From Brachycybe producta (lineage: Eukaryota; Arthropoda; Diplopoda; Playtdesmida; Andrognathidae): DNA of 64,000 nucleotides. The stretch covers positions 62,001-126,000 of the forward strand of contig JAUPFP010000048.1 in assembly GCA_036925085.1 (NCBI GenBank), in the 5' to 3' direction. This document shows positions 25,339 through 37,700 of this stretch, piece by piece (the stretch's first letter is position 1; the number at the start of each line of letters is the position of its first letter). The position numbers were made by a program, and so were the translations under genes. The notes under the pieces were generated by a model that worked only from the letters and a program-made list of their open reading frames with translations, was not told the origin of the DNA and ran no database searches.

Positions 25339-27534
25339 CAATACGTATATACTTTTGTGATTTATGTTAAGTTTTACTGGATCTAAAATTTGACGTTTCG
25401 AAGGGAGTGTGGGTGGTGTGTGTGTGTATTGAGGATGGAGGTAGAAAATAGATAGAATGGAAATTAGTAAAAGAGAAAGAAGGAGGGGGAAAACAAGTAA
25501 GATAGAAAGTACAATTTTAGAAAGCCATTCTAAATGCATAAATGATGTTATATGCTGATGTCTTTATTATTTGGCATCTTTGTGTTCTTTTTCTGTCTTT
25601 CATTCTTTCTATTGGCCCCTCTATGTTTTTCTTCTTAAACTCATATCATCTGTTAAGTAAGATTTATTTCTAAAGATCATTCTTTTTTTTCTAGCTTTCT
25701 ATTCTAACACTTTGAGAATGATTTTTGTCTATAAAATTATACTGTATATACGAGCGTATATTATTACTATAGATCTAAAATATAGTGTGTGGCTCAGGTA
25801 AAGCGCACATTGTTTATAATTGATTATCACAAAACTATAATTGTTGGGGGGGGACACACATTTGTAATTTTATTTGAAATGCTAACAACATACCACAATT
25901 TATTTGTTGGAAAAGTAAAACATAATATAAAAAATTACTGAAGTTACTGAATTTTGAACACTCAATTTAAAAAAAAGTTGTTTTCCTGAGGCTTTAAGTA
26001 GTTAGAATTTGACAATATTTTTTGCAATGCCAGTTCAATTCATTTCAGTACATAGTGAAATCAGCTCGGTTATATGTGGCTGTAAATATAGACAAGGTTT
26101 AGACATCATCTTAAAATTGAAATCGTTCTAAAACAAAACCTTGATTCTGGATGTGAATTCCATAGACTTCTAAATACGGGAGTACATTTGGTAAGAAAGA
26201 CCAAGAATATGCTAACAATGCTCTGTTCTCTGCAGCTAGCAAGCATTCGAGAAGGGCTAGGCTTTGTTCAGCTATACCGTAATTTGCGGTTTAGATCTCA
26301 ACAAAACGATTTTTTTAAAACATTATTTCCAAAGTTGAATATCTCTGTTAATTTTTGACAAAACTGTTTTAGATTTCCTTCAAATAGTTTTGTGAAATGC
26401 TTATAAAAACAATCTAAAATTACGAATGTGTCGGGTTTTTTTAGTTTTCCCGAGATACTTTACTTTAAACAGGGCGCGTTTTGGCTGCGCACGTGTAATG
26501 GCTATATAATGTATAACTAAGCAGCTACACCGTACATACTTTGAAGTTTGGAGGCTTATTATATGAGTCGGGTCCTCCTCTGTAACTTGACTTTTCAATC
26601 GATTTTTACCATTATTATTATTATTATTATTATGCATAGTAAACCTCTCTATTGAAATATACAACTTTGTTACTTATATGTTTTATGCATATTTTGCTAC
26701 TTAGTCTATTTTAACTCCCCCTCCCTCTTTTTTTTTTCTCTCTTTTCTTCTCTCCGCCTTCTTTTTTGCCTTTTCCTTAAATTATTCCTAAAATTTATTG
26801 AATTCATTATGAAGCGACTGAAAAGGTGATTATAGCTGAGTTCATAATTCATATGTAGCTGAGCGAATCGTACTCATAAAAAAGAAGAAGAAAAATATCA
26901 AATAACTAAAGAAGATTGTTACTAAAGTTTTTTTTTTTAAATATAAATTTGCTTTCAAGAGATAGTTATACGAAATAATAATTTTTCTTTCTTCGTTTAG
27001 TGTTTTTGACTTTTTTTAAACTTGTAATCCGACAGTGTAATTGTCATCAAAAGTACTTAAAGTAACAATTTAGAATTGTTTTTTGCTTCAAAGATTTTTG
27101 TCTAATTTTTTTTCCTTGTAATATAACTAGGAACTATGGGAATGTGGGTGTGGTGTCTATTGAATAATGAGTTTTTGTATAGATAAAAAAAATCTTTATT
27201 TGATCCGATAAAATATCTTTCTTATTATTTTTGTAAAAAAAAAAATTACAAAGCCATTATTTACTAGATGATAACTTAAAGTGATATCGATGTTTTTAAA
27301 CTGCATTAGATGTGTTTTGAAGAAAAAAAAATTATTTGATGGGATGATTAATGGATGGTTGGATTGGATTTTAGTTGCACCAATAAGTTTTATGAGTTTT
27401 AAGCTGTAGTGAAGAAGTACTTAATCTCTTACGACTTTAAACTAACTTCTAAGTTGTAGTTTTATTTTATTAGTTTATTGTTAGGTGGTCATGTAACCAT
27501 TGGTTGGCAACTTCCATTCGCAATTTAACAACTA
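20640..27534. other. Long AT-rich stretch without a recognised gene
   Basis: Contains a partial copy at about 21275-21345 of the 'tttaaaaactagaag...tttcatgtt' repeat seen in the Side-like introns, (tg)n runs at 23041-23058 and 23148-23160, tc-rich tracts, an (AT)n block at 25299-25337, a poly-G run at 25846-25854 and an (att)n run at 26612-26632. No recognised coding region on either strand. Confidence 0.6.
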
Positions 27535-27744
27535 GGTCCACTTGGTTACTAGGCCCTGCAAACTCGTCATACATGACGTTTTTAAAAGCCTCCAATACTG
27601 GACTGAACTTCATAATTTGTCAAGTTATCAACTTATTAGATGTAAAACAAAAACTCAACATTATGCATATGTGGGTGTGTTGGAGGCGTTTATAAACGTC
27701 ATATATGGCTAGTTTACAATGATTATTAGTAACCAGGTGAAACC
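27535..27744. mobile_element. Foldback element with about 65-bp arms
   Basis: Left arm 27535-27598 and right arm 27677-27744 are inverted copies: atgacgttt...aagcctccaatac on the left, gtgttggaggcgttt...aacgtcat on the right, and the outer ggttact / agtaacc ends pair as well. Mismatches and small indels show age. Confidence 0.65.
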
Positions 27745-27875
27745 AGGTCTTAAGGATCAATTTCAAGACAAAGTTTACTTGAACCTCGACTTGAATATAT
27801 AATTCAACAATAATGAAATTGTTTAAGTTAATGTTTGAGTGCCAAGTGAATTAAATTTAGGCCTTGAGAAAAATT
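27745..27875. mobile_element. Copy of the ttcaagaag foldback family
   Basis: Abuts the preceding foldback. Reads atcaatttcaagaca, acttgaacctcgacttga and later gagtgccaagtg...tttaggcct, matching both ends of the 15685-15872 copy. Confidence 0.5.
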
Positions 27876-28209
27876 TTACGTGAAACACAATTTGTATCCA
27901 TGATTAAATTTCTACAGCTGTTTAGATAACTTTTTTATTAAAAAAAGTTTAAAGTTTCTATAAATTCAGAAACGCAATCGATTGCAATAATTGTTTTCAT
28001 GATTGAAAATAAATATTGCAGTTTGAAAAAAGATGACTCTTTTTTTATCTGACCAAGTAAAAGTGAAAAAATGAAAATACATTTTTTTTTTCAGATTGTG
28101 TGCCTACCATAAAATATTTATTTTCAAATATATATGTCATTGTAAGAAAAATAGTAAACATCGCATAATTAAATTGTGTTTATTGTTCTAATTTAAATTT
28201 ACACTTGAA

Positions 28210-28350
28210 CGTTTGTTAGCCGCTTAACCACGGTGTTGCGAATGCGGTTAAGTTGATTGTTGGCAAATCTAACTATGGTTAATTTAATAAACTTTCGCTT
28301 CTACTAGAAAATTAATTGTTGGTTATCTTTTAATAAATGGCAGGTTAACT
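28210..28350. repeat. Dispersed repeat shared with 42380-42500
   Basis: Shared ordered blocks: ggttaatttaa / ggttaatgtga, ttcg-tt-c-actagaaaattaa and tggttaa. Only partial copies; class unknown. Confidence 0.4.
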
Positions 28351-28458
28351 TTTATATATGAAATTCTAACCCTGAGTTACTTGTAAAAGGAGTATATTTT
28401 TATAGCACTCGACATCATCAGCTTTTGAAATCTTCTATGATACTATACTGTTCAGTTA

Positions 28459-28461
<3 letters not shown>

Positions 28462-28530
<69 letters not shown>
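28462..28530. repeat. (AT)n microsatellite
   Basis: About 34 uninterrupted AT units. Confidence 0.95.
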
Positions 28531-28532
<2 letters not shown>

Positions 28533-28876
28533 AATTAAAAAATATGATATGATCATATAAGTGTCTTATTATTGTTTGTTGTAATCATTGCAGCGTAATG
28601 TGTTTGGCCAAAATTAAGAAAGAAACCGCTTATCATTTGTCGAATGCTTTCCTATTATTTATTTTTTATTTTCAGATTTTTTTTTATGATAGACTTCTAA
28701 TAACTGGATTAAGCTTGGCTTTTGCTATTTCTAACAAAAGACGTTGTTAGTGATTTCTTCTGAACTATAGACGATGAGGAATTTTTTTTTTGTTGATTGA
28801 TGAGCCAAATAGATTTTGTTCGCGAACCAATGAACAGTATATATGTGGATTGTAGGGGAAGGATGATGGGGTGATA

Positions 28877-28880
<4 letters not shown>

Positions 28881-28913
<33 letters not shown>
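28881..28913. repeat. (GA)n microsatellite
   Basis: About 16 GA units inside a G-rich tract. Confidence 0.92.
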
Positions 28914-28918
<5 letters not shown>

Positions 28919-29385
28919 CTTAGGGGTGTAGTATCCAGGGTAGATGTGAGTGTGTTTGTGGGGGTCAATAGAAAACGATGGCTTTTTTTGTATATATCAT
29001 ATATAGACTCTTGCTGTAGATTGCAGGAGAAACTGTAATTGTACCGATGTAATCATGCTGCTTGACTGCTTTTTAAGAGATTTTCTTTGGAAGCCATGCG
29101 AAAAACTTTGCTTTCTAAGCATTTTATGGACTTTTCTTGTTGTAATTACTGGCAACCTTAACATCTTTACAGTAGAAAAGACGATCTTAACACCGGCATA
29201 TTTATTTATTTTTTTCTTTTTTACTAGTCAACGGATCGATCTTTTCTTTTCATAAATTTTGTTTATGAAATATTTACAAATTATTACATTGAAAACCTTT
29301 CGAACGTTATGCAGTGTGAATCAAAAATATATAGAGATCTACTGACTACGAGCGCATGTAATTACAAAAGTCCTGTAAATAGTCT

Positions 29386-29680
29386 TGGGGTTTAAGCGTG
29401 GTTAACACGGTGCTACTTTCGTTGCGAATTTCTGGCTGATGAAGTCGCTAGCGTTAAACCTTTTACACGGTGCTGCTAAAAAGTATGAAGTTGCAAGCGT
29501 TTGGAGTGAGTTTTTGGCGGTTTATTGCGGGCCGGCCTTCTCGCTCAAGCAGAGTAGCTCAACAATCTGCCAGTTGCCCTCTTGATTAATTCGCCACCGT
29601 CCTGACACGGCGCTTCTTTTAAAGCTGCTGCTAAAATCAGTCAGCGCTAGTCACTGAACGCGAGCAGTAAAGTTTGAGAT
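29386..29680. repeat. GC-richer block, probable degraded DNA-transposon remnant
   Basis: Contrasts with AT-rich flanks. ggttaacacggtgctac and acacggtgctgctaaaa are internal near-repeats about 70 bp apart, and cctgacacggcgcttc returns near 29600. No open frame of note. Confidence 0.4.
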
Positions 29681-30280
29681 GTTCAACTTTTACCGACACC
29701 AGGCTCAAAACCAAAAAAACAATTCTTTGAGATCCTTCTTTCCAATTATAAGAGTTCGTATTTAGGACATTGATTTTTTTTTTCTCTCCAGATAATTTTT
29801 GGTTGGATGGTGTCTAAACTTTGAAACTCTGAATGACAACCTGTTATGATTTGAGAGTTTATTTCATGTGCCACATTGCGCTCGAGCTGATTGAAGGTAT
29901 TTCTGCATTAAATTGAATAGGTGTGAGAATGGCAAATGCTTATTTTTCGAGTTAATGGGTGCGTTTGGCAATTAAAAAAGTGATTTTCTCTGAAGAAAAC
30001 AGAAAAGTAGAGTTCGCCTTACCTCTTTCTCAAGAAAGTAATTATCTCATCCATAAGTTTGTTTTGTTCAGAAAATGAAATTGAGTGCGGCGATCTCTAG
30101 TATGAAGGTCATTAATTCAGAATGTTGTGTGGTTGTATTTGAAAACTGCTTTAGAGAATAACACCATTGTACCGCATTAAGTATGAAAGTGTGTTTGGAA
30201 ATTAGTTTTGTGTATGGTACTGCCAATGACTACTGAAGTTTTATGATTACTTTGAAAATAGTGGTGAACTACTGTGTTAC
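29681..30280. other. Unassigned AT-rich DNA
   Basis: Nothing recognised. Confidence 0.6.
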
Positions 30281-31081
30281 ACTGTTGCCACTCAATCTGG
30301 AAAACTTGGAAATGGCAGGGAATTAGAAAGTTTTCAAGAGGATTCAGGAAATTTATTTTTTAAAAATCTAATTCCAGTGTTTTCATAAAGCGGCAAACAT
30401 AATAAAAGAAAAAAGTAAATGCTCTAAAAATTACTAATAAGGACTCAGAAGGGTTCAACGGGGCGTAGAAATCTCAAAAAATTTAAAAATGGGGAAAATA
30501 TTAATATCACAGTGATGTCCATTATTCAGGCCCGGAGTTAGCCACAGGGAAATGAGGAAATCTCCGGTGCGGCCCCTCAAATAAAAAATCTAAAGCATAC
30601 ATGTGCAACATATGGCCTGTGGCCCGCCTTGATTTTATAAGGCCCATGAGGAGTTCTCTAAATTTCACTGAATCTGGCCTGTGAGCATATTTCCGGAATA
30701 TAGCCCATATCAGCTAATAGAGCAAATAAACCAATTACAGTGACCCTCTGCTGAAAATGACTTGTGATTTTTATTACTCTTCTATCTGATCTGTCTTAAG
30801 CTTAACTTAATTTTATTCGTAAAGCAAACTTTAAAAAATGATATTCGTTGCAATAAACAACATTTGGCATGGCCTGTTGATATATTTAAAATACGCTATC
30901 GGGCCCAACACTCTTAACGAAGTTGCACATGCCTGCTCTAAAAGCTCTAAAATGTGAGCACTCAACTGGTCCCATAAGTCCAAAAAAGCTTAGAAAATCA
31001 CACAAGGATTCAAGAATTTTTAAAATTTGAAAAATGGATCAAAAGGTAAGGCGGTGTCCTCCTATGCTGGCTCCACTCCTG
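30281..31081. repeat. Nest of dispersed repeats, including a hAT-like element
   Basis: 30281-30420 carries the gttgccactca-tctggaaaac family shared with 8165, 41203 and 49150. 30527-31081 is bounded by caggcccggagttagcc and ggctccactcctg, possible inverted ends. Inside, about 30598-30945 has ends tacatgtgcaac and gttgcacatgcctg with tggcccgcc, hAT-like. The section 30780-31040 (taagcttaacttaatttt, cgggccca, ctctaaaagctctaaaa, attcaagaatttttaaaa) recurs at 40205-40575. Confidence 0.55.
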
Positions 31082-32707
31082 ATGTATATGCATTCTGACA
31101 TTAACAAGAATCAATATCCTTCAGGCAAATGAATATATAATTATTTATTTTGTCTTTTTTATCCAATCACGTTATTTTAATTTAACTTTTATCTCTTATC
31201 CTTTTGCCATGCGTGTTTATATGGAATTTAAAATAACCTAAACGTTGTACGGACATTTGTTAAACCTCCTAATTTAGCAGAACAGACGGTGTCAACAGTC
31301 GATATAGCAGAACAGTCGATATATCATCGAAGTGTCGAGACAATTAAGAAAGTAATGCAATTATACGGGACTTAAATGTCGCATTATAAATTCAATAAAT
31401 AGGGTAGGGGGTCGTGTTTCTTATACACTTATTACATGGAGAGTGGATCCTGGGTAGAAAGACATACTGTATATCGACCCTTAGTAGTCTCTCATAATAA
31501 GCCCAATTGATTCGACTTTTCTTGTTACTTGTTAGCTTTTAACAATTCCAATGCGTATTGGACACACAGTTAGTTAACCAATCCTAGATGCACGTTTTTT
31601 TTTAATATAAGTCAACCGCCAAAATACAACAAACCTCAGTGTGCAACTCCAATGACTCCTACCTAGCAAGCATCAGCTGCTCTCCTAGTTGTCATTGGAC
31701 ATGTTTCACTTCTCTTAATTACTACAAAAACGACTGGAATCAATTACAAACTGGCTGGCGTTTTTGAACCGCCTAGTGCACAATCAAGTAATGCAATAGA
31801 ACACTAGTGTATTCTCGAATGCACCCTAAATTTTCGCATGTTTTTATTCACCATGTACAATATATCGGAGTACTGTCAATATATTACTGACGTCACTGAG
31901 ATATTAATACGCACTCAACTAAAGTTGAGAAGAAAAGTAAAGCTGCATAGAGAGATATGTTAGAAAGAGCTTTTGAATGAAATTTAATTATTTCTTGGTC
32001 TAAAACTTTGTGATTTTGTGGCTTTTTGCTTATAAAGCTCATGAGTTTCTTTTTATATCATAATGCAATTATTAGTATTATTCAATAAAAAAAAAGAATA
32101 ACAGCATTACAATGATAATATTTTATGTACCCTACTTTATTGGTTTCTAAGGTATAAATAATAAACCTTTTTCTATATGTATATATTTCTTTTCTGTTCA
32201 TGAATTATTAAGATTTATATAACGTATTATTATTTCAATATAAATAAGATCGGTATGTATGGTTATAATATAAGACTACAGTAGTAGGCTTATATTGGTT
32301 GTGTAAAGGATGTATATTAGTTTTATCATGCAAACAATAAACTTCCAAGTTCAATCTAATTTGATTCCCTCATGATATTCTATGGATTGTTGTTGTTTTC
32401 AAATTGTTTGATCCTTTTTGTTGTGGTACGTAGAATACTACATATGGTTGTATAGTATTTTGCTTAAACTGCCAATGATTCTCAGTGGTTTTTAGAAAGT
32501 CACCATAATATCACAATACACTTTGGACGTTTTTTGATTCCAAGAATGTGTTGCAATCAGAACAGAGCACGTTCTGAAGTGGTAGTTAACTCTTTTAAGT
32601 TCAGAAAACCCATTGTCTAAACTCACAGCCTCACAGGTGACTAAACTGATGTAATATAAAGTCACAGACAAGAGACTGTCTAGAACCATATACACCTGTT
32701 CCGAAAT
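31082..32707. other. AT-rich DNA without a recognised gene
   Basis: A short tandem of agcagaacag-cgatata units sits at about 31278-31322. No gene recognised. Confidence 0.6.
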
Positions 32708-32709
32708 GG

Positions 32710-32807
32710 GACCTTGGGGGCAATCACGTGTGCCGACCGCAATGAGCAACAAAATATTGCAGGATCGAATTTCCTGCCTGTCTGGAGTGATTGCCCCACC
32801 TCAAGGG
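32710..32807. repeat. Short foldback
   Basis: gaccttgggggcaatcac (32710-32727) pairs with agtgattgccccacctcaagg (32787-32807) across a gap of about 60 bp. The 32528-32810 interval is more GC-rich than its flanks and may be one small element. Confidence 0.5.
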
Positions 32808-33432
32808 GGAGAGTAGGCGACGAGGATCATTACTAACAGTAATGTGTTGAAACGTTGTTCCAACTGGAAATAAAAAAACAGGAAGGAAAGCTATGATAAG
32901 TTATTTCGACTTTATTATATGAACAAAAGATAAGTTGTTTTCAGCGTGCACGAAAATTTAAATATGGCTTTATTGGCGGTTTTATATTAGCCAATAAAAA
33001 AAACCGGCTAGTGTAGTGGCTCCAGATAAAACAACATACAGTTTGTAGTTTTGGTGAGCTAATTTGTCAAGTTTCAATTTTATAAAAGTGCCATTGTGTA
33101 CATTCCAAGAATTTCTTTCTAAACAAGGGTTATATATGTCTGTTTGTTGGCGTTTTCAAAAGACTGATGGCAGTGTTCATAATGGAATTCAACTTACTAG
33201 AAATATTTAACAGATAAAATATTAATCCAAGTTTGAGTTGCGCTTGAAAAAAAATGTTTGAAGAAAATATCCCAACTATTAAGTAAAAGCGGCAATATGT
33301 ATCCGGATGCTATACGTGTTGAAAAATACGAGCTCGTATTTTATGAAGAAATTAAAAAGCCTTAAAAATTTAAAAGAATATTGAATAAAATGTTGCATTC
33401 AGATCTTTGTTGGTCTGGAGGTCGGATCTAAA

Positions 33433-33736
33433 GGTCCTTATCACACGAGAAACATTTTGAGCAACATTTCATTTCAATTTTGGGAGCCACTAAGTTTTCA
33501 ACCTAATGTTGACACATGGGATATGAATGGCAACCACGTTTCCAACTAGTTAAAAGACAACAACAACAACAAAACAAAAATGTGTTCCGCCTGTTGAAAG
33601 AGTTGTGAAGAGCCACAACATTGCGACAACCTTTCTGTCTTGTGAGTAGAATGCGCCAATGCAAATCAAACGGGAGCGTGTACACCGGCTACAACTTTGT
33701 CGTTGCTCCCAATATTGTGGTTTGAAGTGGCCGACC
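33433..33736. mobile_element. PIF/Harbinger-like MITE (tentative)
   Basis: Starts ggtccttatcacacgag and ends ggccgacc, with an inner gggagc-ac motif mirrored near both ends. The 'ggtc...tcacacg' start resembles the better-defined element at 51526. Flanks (taaa on the left, tta on the right) do not form a perfect duplication. Confidence 0.4.
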
Positions 33737-33891
33737 TTATAGTGACGTATATTGAGTGGCTAATAAAGCGTATCAATCATTTTATTCTGGCAACAAGTAT
33801 GTGCCCCATGAACACACACACACACACCAACAACCGCGACTGTTTCGTTAGTCATTTGTTGCCGTGCAGCTTACTAGCCAGGAAGGTAATG

Positions 33892-33944
33892 ATTTGTCGA
33901 CTGTATACACGTAGGCTTAGGCTAAGTGTATACAGTCGACAAAT
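33892..33944. repeat. Perfect hairpin, 19-bp arms, 15-nt loop
   Basis: atttgtcgactgtatacac at 33892-33910 is the exact reverse complement of 33926-33944. The loop is gtaggcttaggctaa. No flanking duplication is evident. Confidence 0.85.
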
Positions 33945-34687
33945 TGTCTACGAATTTTTTAAAGTGCCATACAATATGTGCACAAGGTGTCATTTTTAAC
34001 ACTTCAATGATGAATGTTTACAATTATTAATAAATAAGTGAATTTGAAGTTTGAATTGTTTTTACTTCTAAATGTAAAGTTGCATTTTAAATTGATAACC
34101 CTGTATAATGCATGCAATTTGGTTGCTGGCTTTTTTTTCTCTCGTCTGGCAAGATCAAGATTTAAGCTTTTTTTTTGGAGGTGGCTTCTTTCAAACATGA
34201 TAGATTCATTCTTTATCGAAGATATATAAAAAAGAGTACGTGAAAATCCTCCAGAGAGATTGGGGATATGAATTTTTTAAGGCTATACTTATGTAAAATG
34301 TTCATACATATTCTAATTCTATGCATATAGAATTCAAGCAAGTTGTTACATTAAATTTTGTAATCATGTTTGAATTTGGTTTTTTAGGTTTAAATTAGAA
34401 TTTGAAATTGTTGTTGAATGAAATTGTGTTTGTGCGCGGAAGAAGAAAAAGAAGAAGTAACTTAACTCTGAACAAATTTTGAAATGATGTTATTTTTTTT
34501 ATTACTGAAGCTAAGGCATTGGATTAATCGAGGTCAAGAGATGAATTGTTATAATGTCATTGTTGGATTCTTTTATAGACAAGCTGCAACAAAGATATTC
34601 AGCAGTTTGCGTTAAAGTGAATACGAAAAAGAGTAAAATAGAATTGTGGGTTGAACTTTAATGTCAATACAATGGGTGGTTTTTGTG

Positions 34688-34751
34688 ATGGATACGTTTC
34701 GAGGTATTATCCTGTATAGCATTTTGTGTGTAACGTTTTTAGAGATCATTG
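34688..34751 (+). CDS. Candidate signal-peptide exon for the Side-like gene (speculative)
   Basis: An ATG at 34688 opens MDTFRGIILYSILCV followed by TFLEIIG, which looks like an n-region, a hydrophobic core and a small-residue end. The frame then meets g|gtgggc at 34752. Splicing there leaves phase 1, exactly what the first modelled exon needs, and the split codon would be glycine followed by ESEV. An in-frame upstream ATG lies at 34661. Against it: the donor is weak, the implied intron is 11,058 bp, chance hydrophobic frames are common in AT-rich DNA, and I could not scan every short frame upstream. Confidence 0.28.
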
Positions 34752-37700
34752 GTGGGCAAACAACTAGAACTTTTGCGACATCTCCAAGATATGCTTGTTT
34801 CATGATGGACCTTAAAAAGGCACATTTACTTATGAGTGGAAGACGAAATGTTTGTGCTGATGTTTGCGCTTTACAGCTAGTGTCAAGCACTCGGTATAAC
34901 CTAACACTGAAGAGTTTCATCTTCTGCTCGCTTACAAAACAAAACACTGCCTGTCAGAGGAATAGTGTGAGTTGACGGTACATTTCTGCTTCAGCTCACT
35001 AATAAATCTGCCTTTGTCAGCTTCTGCTTGTAGTCTGTCAGATACTGTATTATTGTATGTCTAGGTGAATTGAAGATGAAACTTTTCAGCTAGAGTGACA
35101 ATGTTGAGGTTCGGTGGCAACTGGCAATGTATCAAAGCACTAGCTGAAATGCACTCATACGCTTTAGCGCAAACATTTCATTTTTAGTTCAGAACTAAAC
35201 CCACCTTAAAAATAAAGAGTTGAGCTCAGAAAAGATAAGAGATAGAGAGTAAGAAGAAATTTTTTATGAGAGTGGGCTTGATGGGGGTGATCCAAGGGAG
35301 GAAAAGACTGATGAAAGATGAACATGGCAACCACCTAAGACGTTTCTACTAGATTAGATTTTGAAGCGAAATATCACAAAATTACTTGCTTCCCATATTT
35401 CATTGTTCCTACAATAGACTACATCTAGCTAGATAGCTAGCTTTTTTTTTCTATCGGGTCTACAATATGTCAAATGATGTGATCTGTGTTAGAGAACAGC
35501 CCTTTAATGTCTCCTATTTCTTTTGCTTTTCTCTTTTTATTTTTGCTTCAACAGACTGGAATGAAGATTCAAGATAGACATCCAAATCTGTTTAAAATAT
35601 ATTATCAGGAATATATTTCCGTCACTTATGTAACTGCTCTATCACATTTTGTGACGTACACATATCTCTCTCTCTCTCTCTCTCTTTCTCTCTGGCTCAA
35701 TGTTCAAATTTCTTTTCTCATAATTTTATTTCATGGTTTCTTATGTATTCTTCTCCACTCAACAGACATAAAAATACTTTGCTTTTTTTGTGACCATTTC
35801 AAAAGCTTTTTATTTCTTGGTAGAAGCCTAAGAACCGTCAATAATTTATTAAATGGACTATGCAACGTATGTATATTTGCTTTTATACATTTAAATAAGG
35901 TCAGATACAGTTTCAGATACAGTATATGCAACATGCACTTGAGAGTTTACTTATTTAAAAAAGTGCCTGTTTGTGTTTTGAATTTTGCATCCTTAATATA
36001 TACTAGTACAGCTAAATTTTCTGATTTTGTGTGTTGTCCTCATTCCTTCTTTTGTTTTCAATTTCTCTCCTCTTTTCTCTACACTTTAAACATGCTGTAG
36101 ATTGGGAAGGTTTACATTTACCATTCTTTCTGTGTATAAAGCTGAGGTGCATTCAAGAACATTATTTCTAAAATTGTTTAAATTTGTAATGCAGTTTTTT
36201 GCAATTATTTGCAGGTAAAGTTTACTACTAAGTATACTATATTCGGCATGGCGGCCAGATTATCTTCAAGTGAATGTAGATATTAATGTTTAGTCAATGG
36301 GTTCTAAATTGGGTGTCCCTTGACAGTAAAGGGTACAACAAACAATTCATTTGTGTGCATTCCTCTAACGTATTGTAGCACCGTGTGGAATTTTCAATCT
36401 GTTTATTGCAGGGCTGCTGTCTGGAAATGTAAAATGAGGGTGCTAGGGTGGAATATTTGATGTGTAAAAAGACAACTGTTGACATAAACCAATTTCAAGT
36501 AAATAAATTGCAAGACAAAATACATGGTTAGGTGTGAACCATGTGATCCACTGTTAACAACACTGGAGGGAGATTTTTGCTCGAAAGGATTCATATTATT
36601 TGGTATTTCTATTAAAGTTTATAAAACAATGGAATTAATTATCTTTTAAAAGATTTTGTACACGATAACCTTGCAGTATTGTTTAATAGAATTAAAAAAA
36701 TATACTTAAAAGTTCATCTTATTAGCTCTGCAGTTGGTTTCTCGTTTATGGGTTTTGACAATGCATTGCTGCCCTGGACCAAATTTCCTTTTGTGACAGG
36801 TCCTCATGATTCCTTGCTGAGTAAACTGTTTAGTTTAAAATTCAAACACAAATCTTTGCAAACTTTGTTTTATAAGCTCCCAAGAAGATTACCTTTATAC
36901 CAACTAAAATAATTTCTTACTGATTTAATCCTGAAAGATTTGTCGTATTTTGTGTGCCTGACGCTTTTTGCACGCATTAAGTAAGACTCGTGTGTAATTG
37001 CACTGTATAAAGGCTCTGAAGCCGGACAACTTGGTTCTTCTTTTTTCATTTGAATGCAAGTGGGAGCCAGCTGCAGTTTTATGTTTTATTCCCTTTATTT
37101 ATTGATTTATTTCATTTATTTGCATCTATTGACTTATTTGCCCATTCTTTTAGTTTGATCACTTTTCAAAACATATACAGATGGAAGTGGGCCTACAATG
37201 CAAGCTTAACACGAAATAGAAGGGACCATAATATTTTATTCGTGTTAAAAGAAAGTATTTTTATGTTATTCTGTACCTAGTCCTACATATATTGATTTAA
37301 ATTTATTTAGCTATTAATTAAACATGTTCTATCAGGTTCTTGTTATGGACATAGAAACATACATAGACTCCTGTGTTTTTATTTAATAGCTCAATATAGG
37401 GTGTTAATATTTAAAGGGATAATAAACTCATAATGAAGTCAATTTGTTTTTTTTTTCATGTCCTTAACTGAACTCCGTATACAATTTGAATGCATTTATT
37501 ATTGTATTAATAGATCAAAAACAACACATTTTGTGTTTCTATATCTAGTTTTAGAATTCTTCATTAAATTATTAATTAAAAATTTAAAACTACAAATCAC
37601 GCACAGAGTTAATCTAAAAACCATAGAAAGAATAATTTTTGAAATTGATATGTTGAATCTTTCAATCAATATACTGTCATATACAGTATAGATATTCATA

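Noticed and set aside
29055-29255. Hydrophobic N-terminus (MLLDCFLRDF...) as a signal-peptide exon
   Set aside because: The available GT after the hydrophobic core leaves phase 0, not the phase 1 needed by the first Side-like exon.
34612-34975. Overlapping frames of 111 codons (minus) and 104 codons (plus)
   Set aside because: No recognisable domain on either strand and overlap with dispersed-repeat sequence. Only the first 64 bp of the plus frame were kept, as a tentative signal-peptide exon.
35486-36100. Longest open frame of the window, 204 codons, plus strand
   Set aside because: Runs through a (tc)n repeat giving Ser-Leu-Ser-Leu, has no domain, extreme Phe/Leu/Tyr bias, and is what pyrimidine-rich AT DNA gives by chance.
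36679-36912. 77-codon plus-strand frame
   Set aside because: No recognisable domain, no splice or promoter context; treated as chance.
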